Positions 25,901 to 35,455 of a DNA stretch of 64,000 bases are shown in pieces (the first letter of the stretch is position 1; each line of letters opens with the position of its first letter). Location of the stretch: the NCBI RefSeq assembly GCF_039503195.1, contig NZ_JBCJKP010000001.1:5952001-6016000 (forward strand). Direction: 5' to 3'. A model generated the notes under the pieces. The model worked only from the letters and a program-made list of their open reading frames with translations. It was not told the origin of the DNA and searched no databases. A program made the translations under genes and the position numbers. The DNA is from Streptomyces mirabilis. Its GTDB lineage: Bacteria; Actinomycetota; Actinomycetes; Streptomycetales; Streptomycetaceae.

Positions 25901-26584
25901 ATGGGTGCTGTGAAGAACAAGCGGATGCCGCGCGCGGTACGTGAACAGCAGATGCTGGACGCCGCCGTGCGGACCTTCGGGCAGCGGGGCTACCGATCCG
26001 CTTCGATGGACGAGATCGCCGATCTGGCGGGCGTGTCCAAGCCGTTGGTGTATCTGTACCTGAACTCCAAGGAAGACCTCTTCACCGCCTGCATCCGCCG
26101 TGAGGCGGCCGCACTGACCACGGCGGTACGCGCGGGCGTCCAGCCCGGCCTGCCCGCCGACCGCCAACTCTGGGCGGGCCTGCGGGCGTTCTTCACGCAC
26201 ACCGCCGAGAACCCGGACGGCTGGGCGGTCCTGCACCGTCAGGCGCGTACGCACGGCGAGCCGTTCGCGGCCGAGGTCGCGGCGATGCGCGAGGAACTCG
26301 TCGCGTTCGTCACCCAGCTGATCGTGGTCGCCGCGCGCGAGGGGGGTAGCCCCTGCTCGAGCGGAGTTGAGAGCTTGGGGGAACATCGTGACCCGTCCCT
26401 GGCCGAACGGGAGGTCGCCGGACTCGCCGAGGCCCTCGTCGGCGCCGCCGAGGCCCTCGCCGCCTGGGCCAACGCCACGCCGGGTGTCTCCGCGAAGCAG
26501 GCCGCGGCGACCCTGATGAACTTCGCCTGGGCGGGCCTGGGCGACCTGATGGAGAACCGCCCGTGGACGCCCCCGCAGGACTGA
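25901..26584 (+). CDS. TetR family transcriptional regulator, with a repeat inserted in frame
   Basis: A 227-residue regulator. The HTH is REQQMLDAAVRTFGQRGYRS then MDEIADLAGVSKPLVYLYLNS. The C-terminal ligand domain is interrupted near residues 147-162 by GGSPCSSGVESLGEH, encoded by a repeat-like stretch (26341-26383) of non-TetR composition; coding resumes with DPSLAEREVAGLAEAL. In frame, so the protein may still function. It ends six bases from the convergent MaoC-type gene. In Mycobacterium tuberculosis a TetR gene (Rv0238) sits near htdX-fabG4-fadA2, so it may regulate that locus here. Confidence 0.85.
   Translation: MGAVKNKRMPRAVREQQMLDAAVRTFGQRGYRSASMDEIADLAGVSKPLVYLYLNSKEDLFTACIRREAAALTTAVRAGVQPGLPADRQLWAGLRAFFTHTAENPDGWAVLHRQARTHGEPFAAEVAAMREELVAFVTQLIVVAAREGGSPCSSGVESLGEHRDPSLAEREVAGLAEALVGAAEALAAWANATPGVSAKQAAATLMNFAWAGLGDLMENRPWTPPQD
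26341..26383 (+). repeat. repeat-like insert within tetR
   Basis: GGGGGGTAGCCCCTGCTCGA, then GCGGAGTTGAGAGCTTGGGG and GAA. The central GCTCGAGC palindrome flanked by GTAGCCCC and CTTGGGGG resembles the short GC-rich repeats seen in Streptomyces spacers. It interrupts the TetR ligand domain without breaking the frame. Confidence 0.5.
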
Positions 26585-26589
26585 CCTCT

Positions 26590-27447
26590 TCACGGTATGG
26601 GCTGTAGGTCGCCCGTCAGATGCAGGCGCCCGGAGTCCGTGCCGCGGAGTTCGAACGCGGGGCCGTCGGCGGCGTAGGTGACCGTGCCCGGGAGGAGGAC
26701 GGGGGCCTTGAAGTCGGCACGCAGACGTACCGCGTCCTGGGGGCCCTGTTCCGCGAGGCAACGGGCCACCGTCCACATGCCGTGCGCGAGGGCGCGGGGG
26801 AAGCCGAACAGGCGGGCGGTGAGGGGGTGCAGGTGAATGGGGTTGCGGTCCCCCGAGGCGGCGCCGTACCGCCGCCCCACGTCACCACCGAGCCGCCACT
26901 CGGCACGGACGGGGAGGGGCGTGCCGTCGCCCGGCTCCCGTGGGGGCGTGGACGTCGGCCCCCCGGCCGTCCGGTGCCGGGCGAGATAGGCACTCCTCGA
27001 CTCCCACACCAACGTGCCGTCGACCCTCGCCTCGGTCACGACGCAGGCCTGCGTCCCACGGTGATGGGGTTCCAACCCCGCTACCCGCACGCCGAGTTCG
27101 TACGTCTCCGAGGCCGCCAGTGGCTGCCGCTGGGTGATCTCTATCGAGGTGTGGACGAGCCCGAGCAGCGGCAGGGGGAACGAGCGGCTGGCCATGATCC
27201 GCATGGCGAGCGGAAACCCGAGGACGTGCGGATACGTCACCGGCAGCGCGTCCGCCCCCGTGGCGAACCCGCAGACCCGCTCGTAGGTGGTGAGCCGGGC
27301 GAGATCGATACGGACGTCAGGGAGAACGAGACGGGTCGGCGGGACGTGGGCGTCCGGGCGGGGCCGCCGCTTGAGGGGGGAGAACAGGGCACCTCGGGCC
27401 AGGAGAGGGGTGAGGGCCGGGGCAGCGGTGAGGGTGAGGGTGGTCAT
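26590..27447 (-). CDS. MaoC-type 3-hydroxyacyl dehydratase (HtdX-like)
   Basis: A 285-residue double hot-dog protein. The hydratase motif is YGAASGDRNPIHLHPLTARLFGFPRALAHGMW near residues 195-227, with the catalytic Asp and His in GDRNPIH. It would dehydrate 3-hydroxyacyl thioesters or hydrate enoyl ones in fatty acid metabolism. It lies on the same strand as the broken FabG4-type gene and near a divergent thiolase, the order of htdX-fabG4-fadA2 in mycobacteria. GGGAGGA precedes its ATG. Confidence 0.83.
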   Translation of the reverse strand: MTTLTLTAAPALTPLLARGALFSPLKRRPRPDAHVPPTRLVLPDVRIDLARLTTYERVCGFATGADALPVTYPHVLGFPLAMRIMASRSFPLPLLGLVHTSIEITQRQPLAASETYELGVRVAGLEPHHRGTQACVVTEARVDGTLVWESRSAYLARHRTAGGPTSTPPREPGDGTPLPVRAEWRLGGDVGRRYGAASGDRNPIHLHPLTARLFGFPRALAHGMWTVARCLAEQGPQDAVRLRADFKAPVLLPGTVTYAADGPAFELRGTDSGRLHLTGDLQPIP

Positions 27448-27554
27448 GGGATCCTCCCGGGATCGGTCGTATCCGAACGGCGAGGGGCAGGGGCGTTGTC
27501 GGGGTGGTTCGACGACTGCGGGCGGGTGCGTCGGCGGGGGCGGAGCCCCCGCTC

Positions 27555-27595
27555 GGGGGCGCGGCGAACTGCGCGACCAGCCCCCACCGGCCCGC
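27555..27595. repeat. dispersed intergenic repeat, copy 4
   Basis: GGGGGCGCGGCGAACTGCGC, then GACCAGCCCCCACCGGCCCGC. It lies between the dehydratase start and the end of the broken reductase. This copy includes the CACCGGCCCGC extension shared with copies 5 and 6. Confidence 0.8.
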
Positions 27596-27640
27596 GGTCA
27601 AAAGGCCGCCCCCCGGGGCCTGGGGCAGAGCCCCAGAAGG

Positions 27641-27667
27641 ATGGGACGGGTAGGGGCGGCGGGGGCG
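27641..27667. repeat. 27-base perfect repeat, copy B
   Basis: Identical to 19650-19676, in the same orientation. It ends nine bases before the stop codon of the broken reductase gene. Confidence 0.75.
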
Positions 27668-27675
27668 GCAAACCC

Positions 27676-28470
27676 CTACGCCCCCAGCAAACTCTGGCCG
27701 CACACCCGAACCACCTGTCCGGTCACGTCCCAGGACCCCGGCCCCGCGAGCCACGCGATCGTCTCGGCGACATCGACCGGCAACCCTCCTTGCCCGAGGG
27801 AGTTCATCCGTCGCCCCGCCTCCCGAACGAACAACGGCACGGCCGCCGTCATCTTCGTCTCGATGAACCCGGGCGCGACGGCGTTCACCGTCACCCCGTG
27901 CTCGCCACACCCGCGGAGCGAGCGCCCGTACGAACCCCACGACCCCCGCCTTACTGGCCGCGTAGTGGGTCTGTCCGACGTTCCCGGCGATCCCGGCGAT
28001 CGACGCGGTGGCCACGATCCGCCCCCCATGCCGCATCACCCGGTCCCCCAACAGCACATCCGTCGTCCTTCCAACGCCTGCTGTGCCGCCGCCTGATGGT
28101 GATCGTCGGGGGCGAGGGCGGCGCCGAGCACCACCACCCGCCCACCGTCGGCGACCGACCGCACCACGGGATGCAGCGCCGCGTGCACCTCGGCGAGCGC
28201 CTCCACGCAGGCGACCCCGGTCGCGTCGAGCACGACCCCGGCCGGCCGCTGTGCCGACGCCTCCGTCCGCACCTCGAGCCCCGTCCGGGCCAGCACGGCG
28301 GCCACGTCGTCCAGCGTCGACTTCCCGGCCGTCAGGAGCAGCAACGCCCCCTCCAGGGTGGGCCGTTCGGGCGACCAGCGGTGCAGCGCGGCCGGCTGGG
28401 GCAGCCCGAGCCGGCGGGTCAGAAAGCGACCGGGTGCGGTGCCGGGGAAGCTCAGATAGCGGTCCGCCAT
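27676..28470 (-). pseudogene. 3-oxoacyl-ACP reductase, FabG4 (high-molecular-weight) type, broken
   Basis: The N-terminal part is intact from ATG 28470 (MADRYLSFPGTAPGRFLTRR) through HHQAAAQQALEGRR near 28060. The sequence then jumps, out of frame, to [20 protein letters not shown] and [21 protein letters not shown] in another frame. A second shift near 27915 restores [18 protein letters not shown] to the C-terminal [15 protein letters not shown]. The family is about 450 residues; some 190 residues, including the SDR Gly-rich cofactor motif, are missing. The catalytic Tyr-x-x-x-Lys (YAASK) remains. The deletion plus two frameshifts make this a true pseudogene. Confidence 0.85.
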
Positions 28471-28497
28471 TGTCCAACCCCCAGCTGGGACGTTAAT

Positions 28498-28526
28498 TTA
28501 CTCCAGAGTAAGGTTACCCAGGGTAA
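28498..28526. promoter_or_regulatory. twin inverted-repeat operator in the fabG4/fadA2 divergent promoter
   Basis: TTACTCCAGAGTAA (28498-28511) and TTACCCAGGGTAA (28514-28526) are two perfect inverted repeats with the same half-site outline (TTAC-C/G-GTAA), centres about 15-16 bases apart. They lie just upstream of the thiolase start and 28 bases from the reductase start, well placed to control both. TetR-type repressors bind sites of this kind; the nearby TetR protein is a candidate. Confidence 0.65.
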
Positions 28527-28556
28527 GGCTACGTGAAGGATCAGGAGCAGGTCGAG

Positions 28557-29870
28557 ATGAGCCCCCGCAATCCACCGAGAACAAGCACCGCCGGAACGCT
28601 GTCCGGGACGCGCCCCGTCGCGGTCGTCGGTGGCGCCCGAACCCCCTTCGCCCGCTCCGACGGCCCGTACGCCACCGCCTCCCACCAGGAGATGCTGACC
28701 GCGACGGTCGACGGCCTGGTCGAGCGGTACGGGCTCGAAGGACCGGGGGCGGTGGGCGAGTTGGTCGCCGGGGCCGTCCTCAAGCACAGCCGCGACTTCA
28801 ACCTCGCCCGTGAGACCGTCCTCGGCTCGAAACTCGACGCGCGCACCCCGGCGTACGACATCCAGCAGGCCTGCGGGACCGGCCTGCAAGCCGTCGTCGC
28901 CGCCGCGAACAAGATCACACTGGGTCAGACCGAGTCCGCGATCGCGGGCGGCGCCGACACCGCCAGCGACGCCCCGCTCGGGGTCAACGACGAGCTGCGC
29001 CGCATCCTCCTGGAGGTCCGCCGCGCCAAGTCGCCCGGCGCCCGCCTCCGGGCCCTGGCCCGCGTCCGCCCCTCCCACCTGGTCCCCGACATCCCCCGCA
29101 ACGCCGAGCCGCGCACGGGTCTGTCCATGGGAGAGCACGCCGCCGTGACGGCCCGCGCGTGGGGGGTGACCCGCGAGGCGCAGGACGAACTGGCGGCCAC
29201 CAGCCATCAGCGGCTGGCGGCGGCGTACGAACGGGGCCTGTTCGACGACCTCGTCGTCCCGTTCCGCGGCCTGACCCGCGACCAGAACCTCCGCCCGGAC
29301 TCGACCCCCGCCGAACTGGCCGCGCTCAAGCCGGTGTTCGGCACCGAACAGCCCGACCCCACCATGACCGCGGGCAATTCGACACCGCTGACGGACGGCG
29401 CGGCGACGGTGCTCCTGGCGAGCGACGACTGGGCCGAGGCGCGGGGTCTGGCCCCGCTCGCCCACCTGACCGCCTACGAGACCGCCGCGGTCGACTTCGT
29501 CGAGGGTGACGTCGTCGGCGGTGAGGACGGCCTGCTGATGGCCCCCGCGTACGCCGTCCCCCGCCTCCTGGAACGCGCCGGACTCTCCCTGCGGGACTTC
29601 GACTTCATCGAGGTCCACGAGGCATTCGCCTCCCAGGTCCTCGCCACCCTGGCCGCCTGGGAGAAGCGCGGCCCGGGAACGGTCGACCGCTCCCGCCTCA
29701 ACGTCGCGGGTTCCTCCCTCGCCACCGGCCACCCCTTCGCCGCCACCGGCGCCCGCATCGTGGCCACCCTGGCCACACTCCTCGCGGAACGCGACACCCC
29801 CGGGCGAGGCCTCATCTCCATCTGCGCGGCCGGTGGCCAGGGAGTCACGGCCATCCTGGAACGCCACTAA
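28557..29870 (+). CDS. acetyl-CoA C-acyltransferase (thiolase), FadA2/FadI type
   Basis: A 437-residue thiolase from ATG 28557; an in-frame GTG at 28533 would add eight residues. The ATG has AGGAG nine bases upstream and was preferred. The acyl-accepting Cys is in DIQQACGTGLQA (about residue 106); the His of GHPFAATGARI and the second Cys in SICAAGGQG complete the active site. EVHEAFASQVLA is also characteristic. It performs the thiolytic step of fatty acid degradation. It is divergent from the broken FabG4-type gene and shares its operator region. Confidence 0.9.
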   Translation: MSPRNPPRTSTAGTLSGTRPVAVVGGARTPFARSDGPYATASHQEMLTATVDGLVERYGLEGPGAVGELVAGAVLKHSRDFNLARETVLGSKLDARTPAYDIQQACGTGLQAVVAAANKITLGQTESAIAGGADTASDAPLGVNDELRRILLEVRRAKSPGARLRALARVRPSHLVPDIPRNAEPRTGLSMGEHAAVTARAWGVTREAQDELAATSHQRLAAAYERGLFDDLVVPFRGLTRDQNLRPDSTPAELAALKPVFGTEQPDPTMTAGNSTPLTDGAATVLLASDDWAEARGLAPLAHLTAYETAAVDFVEGDVVGGEDGLLMAPAYAVPRLLERAGLSLRDFDFIEVHEAFASQVLATLAAWEKRGPGTVDRSRLNVAGSSLATGHPFAATGARIVATLATLLAERDTPGRGLISICAAGGQGVTAILERH

Positions 29871-29908
29871 CGACGGCACCCTGCAATCCCGCTGGGTCGG
29901 AGCTCTTT

Positions 29909-29950
29909 GAGGGGCGCGGGGAACTGCGCGCCCAGCCCCCACCGGCCCGC
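29909..29950. repeat. dispersed intergenic repeat, copy 5
   Basis: GAGGGGCGCGGGGAACTGCG, then CGCCCAGCCCCCACCGGCCCGC, 39 bases after the thiolase stop. Confidence 0.8.
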
Positions 29951-30103
29951 ACCTGAAAAACCACCCGCACCCGAGACCCCGTACCGGAGGTAACTCGCAC
30001 CCCGCCCGCCCCAGACACCCACAAACCCCACACCCCAGCCCCGTACGATCCCGGTCACCCCTGCCTTGTTGAAACTCGCATGAACCCCCCACGCCCCAGG
30101 CAC

Positions 30104-30137
30104 GTATGAGGCTTTGCGCCCCCAACCCGCCTCATAC
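30104..30137. promoter_or_regulatory. inverted repeat upstream of the acyl-CoA ligase
   Basis: GTATGAGGC (30104-30112) and GCCTCATAC (30129-30137) are a perfect 9-base inverted repeat separated by 16 bases, 33 bases before the ligase start. It could be an operator with half-sites on one helix face or a leader hairpin. Apart from this and repeat copy 5, the 299-base spacer 29871-30169 shows nothing coding. Confidence 0.5.
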
Positions 30138-30169
30138 CGACCGGGTCCTGGTAGCCAAGGAGCCGCTCC

Positions 30170-32074
30170 ATGTCCACCCAGCCCAGCCCGTACGACTCCC
30201 CACCCTCCCTCGTGGAGCCCGAGATCAGGCGGCTGGACGGAGTGGTGCGCGAGGTGTCCGTGCCACCCCTCGTCGGTCAGGTGACCCACGGCTCGCTCGC
30301 GGACATCCCGTTCGACAACGCGGCCGTGGCCCCGAACGCGGCGGTCCTCAGCAGGAAGAACGCCGACGGCGCCTGGGAGGACGTGACCGCCACCGAGTTC
30401 GCCGCGCAGGTGCTGGCGGTGGCGAAGGGCCTGATCGCCGAGGGCCTGGCACCCGGCGACCGCATCGCGATCATGGCGCGGACGACGTACGAGTGGACGC
30501 TCCTGGACTTCGCGGCCTGGGCGGCGGGCCTGGTCACCGTCCCCGTCTACCCCACCTCCTCCGTCTTCCAGGTCCGCTGGATCCTCCAGGACTCGGGAGC
30601 CGTCGCCCTCGCCACGGAGACGGTGGCGCAGGCGTCCTCGCTCGGCCCGGAACGCGACCGGATCCCCGACCTGCGGCACATGTGGGTCTTCGAGAAGGGA
30701 CACCTGGAGCGGCTGGCCGAGCTGGGCCAGGACATCCCGGACCAGGAGGTCGCCGTGCGCCGCGGGGTGCTCGGCCCCGACACGCTCGCCACCCTCATCT
30801 ACACCTCGGGCACCACCGGCCGCCCCAAGGGCTGCGCACTCACCCACGGCAACTTCTTCGCCGAGATCGACAACGCGATCGAACTGCTCTATCCGATCTT
30901 CAAGGCGCAGACCTCGGACGCCGCGTCGATGCTCCTCTTCCTCCCCCTCTCCCATGTCTTCGGGCGGATGGTCGCGGTCGCCTGTCTGCGCGCCCGGGTG
31001 CGCCTGGGCCATGCGCCGAGCCTGAGTACCGAGGACCTGCTCGCGGACCTGGCGAGCTTCCGACCCACCTTCCTGCTGGCCATCCCCTATGTCCTGGAGA
31101 AGGTGTTCAACACCGGCCGGGCCACGGCCGAGAAGATGGGCCGCGGGTCCTCCTTCGACCGCGCCGCGCGCATCGCGTGCAGCTACGGCGAGGCGATCGA
31201 GGCCAAGCAGCACGGCACCGGGCCGGGTCCCTCGCGCTCCCTGCGCGCCGCCCGCGCCCTCTACGACCCCTTGGTCTACCGCCGGATCCGCAACGCGCTG
31301 GGTGGCAAGGTCCGCTACGCGATCTGCGGCGGCTCCCCGCTGGGCCGCCGTCTCGCCGCGTTCTACGCGGGTGCCGGCATCGAGATCTTCGAGGGGTACG
31401 GCCTGACGGAGGCCACCGCCGCCGCGACCGTCACGCCCCCGCTCAAACCCCGACTGGGCACGGTGGGCTGGCCGCTGCCGGGCACCCGGGTACGGATAGC
31501 CGGGGACGGCGAGATCCTGCTGGGCGGCGAACAGATCTTCCGCGGCTACTGGGACCCGAACGCGGGCGGCGTCGTCGACGCGGCGCCGGACGGCTGGTTC
31601 GCGACCGGTGACATCGGCGAACTGGACGACGGGGGCTACCTCACCATCACGGGCCGCAAGAAGGAGATCCTGATCACCGCGGGCGGCAAGAGCGTTGCCC
31701 CCGCGCCCCTGGAGAACTGGCTCCGCTCGCATCCGCTGATCGCCCAGTGCATCGTCCTCGGCGACCGCCGCCCCTACGTCACCGCCCTCATCACCCTGGA
31801 CCAGGACGGCGTCACCCACTGGCGCCAGATGATCGGCAAGCACCCCGTCCCGCCGGAGCTCCTCACGGACGACCCGGAGCTGAACGTCATCCTCCAGCGC
31901 GCGATCGACGAGGCCAACAAACTCGTCTCCCGCCCCGAGTCCATCCGCCGCTTCGCCGTCCTCCCGGGAGACTTCACGGAACTGGCGGGTCACGTGACCC
32001 CCACCATGAAGCTGAGGCGGGCGGCGATCGAACGTGACTTCAGCAAGGAGATCGAGGAGCTGTACGTGCGGTAG
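30170..32074 (+). CDS. AMP-dependent long-chain acyl-CoA synthetase
   Basis: A 634-residue ANL-superfamily ligase. The ATP-binding P-loop LIYTSGTTGRPKGCALTHGN is near residue 210, YGLTEATAAATV near residue 410, GWFATGDIGELDDGGYLTITGRKKEI near residues 478-503, and the adenylation Lys is in the C-terminal TPTMKLRRAAIERDF. Length and the ITAGGKSVAP hinge match long-chain fatty acyl-CoA ligases. AAGGAG lies eight bases before the ATG. It would activate fatty acids for the degradation enzymes encoded just upstream. Confidence 0.92.
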   Translation: MSTQPSPYDSPPSLVEPEIRRLDGVVREVSVPPLVGQVTHGSLADIPFDNAAVAPNAAVLSRKNADGAWEDVTATEFAAQVLAVAKGLIAEGLAPGDRIAIMARTTYEWTLLDFAAWAAGLVTVPVYPTSSVFQVRWILQDSGAVALATETVAQASSLGPERDRIPDLRHMWVFEKGHLERLAELGQDIPDQEVAVRRGVLGPDTLATLIYTSGTTGRPKGCALTHGNFFAEIDNAIELLYPIFKAQTSDAASMLLFLPLSHVFGRMVAVACLRARVRLGHAPSLSTEDLLADLASFRPTFLLAIPYVLEKVFNTGRATAEKMGRGSSFDRAARIACSYGEAIEAKQHGTGPGPSRSLRAARALYDPLVYRRIRNALGGKVRYAICGGSPLGRRLAAFYAGAGIEIFEGYGLTEATAAATVTPPLKPRLGTVGWPLPGTRVRIAGDGEILLGGEQIFRGYWDPNAGGVVDAAPDGWFATGDIGELDDGGYLTITGRKKEILITAGGKSVAPAPLENWLRSHPLIAQCIVLGDRRPYVTALITLDQDGVTHWRQMIGKHPVPPELLTDDPELNVILQRAIDEANKLVSRPESIRRFAVLPGDFTELAGHVTPTMKLRRAAIERDFSKEIEELYVR

Positions 32075-32114
32075 GAACGCACCGCCGACAGGAGAGGACA
32101 GGGGAGGACAAGGC

Positions 32115-32147
32115 AGGAGCCCCGCGACCGGCTGGCGCGGGGCTCCT
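32115..32147. terminator. terminator after the acyl-CoA ligase
   Basis: AGGAGCCCCGCG (32115-32126) and CGCGGGGCTCCT (32136-32147) form a perfect 12-base stem with a 9-base loop, 40 bases after the stop. It lies between the ligase and the convergent cold shock gene and could serve both strands. Confidence 0.85.
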
Positions 32148-32201
32148 TGGGTACTGCGATCCGTTCCGGATCAAAGCATTGGGCTCATGAAGCCCGCAGA
32201 C

Positions 32202-32405
32202 TCAGATCGGGGTGACGTTCTCCGCCTGCGGGCCCTTCGGACCCTGCGTGACGTCGAAGGAAACCGACTGGTTCTCTTCGAGAGAGCGGAATCCGCTCGC
32301 GTTGATCGCGGAGTAGTGGACGAAGACGTCCGGGCCGCCGCCTTCCTGGGCGATGAAACCAAAGCCCTTTTCGGCGTTGAACCACTTCACGGTTCCGGTA
32401 GCCAT
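32202..32405 (-). CDS. cold shock protein, CspA family
   Basis: A 67-residue cold shock domain protein. The nucleic acid binding motifs are KGFGFI (RNP1-like) and VFVHYS (RNP2-like). It binds single-stranded RNA or DNA as an RNA chaperone. AAGGAGG lies six bases before its ATG at 32405. Upstream is a long AT-richer leader, consistent with cold-controlled expression. Confidence 0.95.
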   Translation of the reverse strand: MATGTVKWFNAEKGFGFIAQEGGGPDVFVHYSAINASGFRSLEENQSVSFDVTQGPKGPQAENVTPI

Positions 32406-33598
<1,193 letters not shown>

Positions 33599-33618
33599 GA
33601 CCGCGGGGACGTTGTGAA

Positions 33619-33647
33619 CCCGCGGGGGGTGTTCGGGACCCCGCGGG
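33619..33647. terminator. hairpin after mqnA
   Basis: CCCGCGGGG (33619-33627) and CCCCGCGGG (33639-33647) form a 9-base GC stem with an 11-base loop, 20 bases after the mqnA stop. No T-tract. Confidence 0.55.
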
Positions 33648-33707
33648 GGCGTACGGAACTACCCTGCTGGGCAGTGCGTCCGTGCGTACGGGGGAGGTGG
33701 GAGCGCC

Positions 33708-35453
33708 ATGCAGCCGCTCGGAGTGGATGAACCCACGGTCGTGGGGCCCTACCGGCTGCTCGGCCGGCTGGGCTCCGGCGGCATGGGGCGGGTGTACCTG
33801 GGCCGCAGCGCGGGCGGGCGGACGGTCGCGGTCAAGATCGTGCACCCGCACTTCGCGCTCGACGAGGAGTTCCGCGCCCGCTTCCGCCGCGAGGTCGAGG
33901 CCGCGCGACGGGTGGGCGGCGCGTGGACGGCCCCGGTCCTCGACGCGGATCCGGAGGCGTCCGTGCCGTGGGTCGCGACCGGCTACGCGGCCGGTCCCTC
34001 GCTCGCCGCCGCGGTCGCGGACGCGGGCGGTCCGCTTCCGGCGCCTTCGGTACGGGTGCTGGGCGCGGGCCTGGCCGAGGCCCTCACGGCGGTCCACGCA
34101 CTGGGCCTCGTCCACCGTGACGTCAAGCCCTCCAACGTCCTGCTCACCCTCGACGGCCCCCTCCTCATCGACTTCGGCATCGCCCGGGCCACCGACGGCA
34201 CCGCCTCGCTCACCTCGACGGGCGTCTCCGTCGGCTCCCCCGGTTACATGTCACCCGAGCAGATCCTCGGCAAGGGGGTCACGGGCGCGGCGGACGTCTT
34301 CTCCCTGGGCGCGGTGCTGGTGTACGCGGCGACGGGCGAGTCCCCGTTCCCCGGTGACTCCTCGGCCGCCCTCCTCTACAAGGTGGTGCACGAGGAACCC
34401 CGGCTCGGCTCCCTGGACGGAGAGCTACGAGAACTCGTGGCCGCCTGCCTCGGCAAGGACCCGGCGGGGCGGCCGACCCCGGGTGAGGTGGCCGGACGCC
34501 TGGCCCCCGAGGGGGCGGCCCGGCTGGTGACCGCCGGGTGGCTGCCGGGGCCCCTGGTGGAGCAGGTCAGCCGCAGCGCGGTGCAGCTGCTGAACCTGGA
34601 GGCGGCGGAGGTGACGCCGTCCGGGCCGGTGGGGTTCAGCAGTCCTTCGGTGGGCACGGACTCCGGGGCCGGGACGCCGCCGCCCGACGGGGTGTTCGGT
34701 CCGCCGCCGACCATGCCGCCGTACGCCATGCCGACGTACGTTCCGGGGCAGCGCGATGTCCAGGACGCGGTCGCGGCGCCGACGGTCCACCCGAGCACGC
34801 CCGCGGCCGACCCCGGCCGCCAGGACCGGCGAGAGCACCGGGAGGATCACCCGGGCAAGCTCTCCGTCAGCATGGCCGCGACCTCGGCCCCCGGTGCGAA
34901 CGGTCGTGGCCGCAGGATGAGTTGCACGCTCGCGCTGGCCGTGGCGGGAGCGCTGGCCGCGGTGACGGTGGGCTCGGTGTTCATGTTCCATCTGCTCCCG
35001 GGCGGCGGTGACGACAACTCGGCCTCCAGCGGCTCCGATTCCGCGGCCAGCCCTCCGGCGGCGACACCGAGCGCCGCCGGTTCGGCCGGCGCGACGCTCG
35101 CCTCCGTGCCCGCGCACTACCTCGGCACCTGGTCGGGCGACGCCTACGCGCTGAACGGGAAGCTGCCCGCGGGCACGTTCCGGGTCACCCTCCACCAGGC
35201 CGCCGTGGGCAAGGAGTTGGGCACGTTCCGGTCGACCGATCTGATCGGCGGCACCTGTGACGACGTACTCGTCCTGAAGAAGGTCACGGACACACAGCTC
35301 ACCGCGACGAGCATCGCCAAGACGTCCAACCCCGGCACCTGTACTACCGGCAGCCACGAGGTGCGGCTGATCCCCGCCGGGGGCGACCTCAAGTACGAGA
35401 CGGACAACGCGGACGCGGGCGATCCGGTGGCGCGCATGTCGAAGGCCGAGTAG
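33708..35453 (+). CDS. membrane Ser/Thr protein kinase, PknB type
   Basis: A 581-residue eukaryotic-like kinase. Gly-rich loop LGSGGMGRVYLG near residue 23, catalytic Lys43 (VAVKIV), HRDVKPSN with Asp138, and Asp155 of DFG are all present, so it should be active. A Pro/Ser-rich linker follows, with a transmembrane helix near residues 405-428. The extracytoplasmic part has a Ser-rich stretch and a C-terminal domain (HYLGTWSGDAYALNGKLPAG onward) with two Cys, instead of PASTA repeats. The next gene starts three bases after its stop. Targets are unknown. Confidence 0.92.
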   Translation: MQPLGVDEPTVVGPYRLLGRLGSGGMGRVYLGRSAGGRTVAVKIVHPHFALDEEFRARFRREVEAARRVGGAWTAPVLDADPEASVPWVATGYAAGPSLAAAVADAGGPLPAPSVRVLGAGLAEALTAVHALGLVHRDVKPSNVLLTLDGPLLIDFGIARATDGTASLTSTGVSVGSPGYMSPEQILGKGVTGAADVFSLGAVLVYAATGESPFPGDSSAALLYKVVHEEPRLGSLDGELRELVAACLGKDPAGRPTPGEVAGRLAPEGAARLVTAGWLPGPLVEQVSRSAVQLLNLEAAEVTPSGPVGFSSPSVGTDSGAGTPPPDGVFGPPPTMPPYAMPTYVPGQRDVQDAVAAPTVHPSTPAADPGRQDRREHREDHPGKLSVSMAATSAPGANGRGRRMSCTLALAVAGALAAVTVGSVFMFHLLPGGGDDNSASSGSDSAASPPAATPSAAGSAGATLASVPAHYLGTWSGDAYALNGKLPAGTFRVTLHQAAVGKELGTFRSTDLIGGTCDDVLVLKKVTDTQLTATSIAKTSNPGTCTTGSHEVRLIPAGGDLKYETDNADAGDPVARMSKAE

Positions 35454-35455
35454 CC

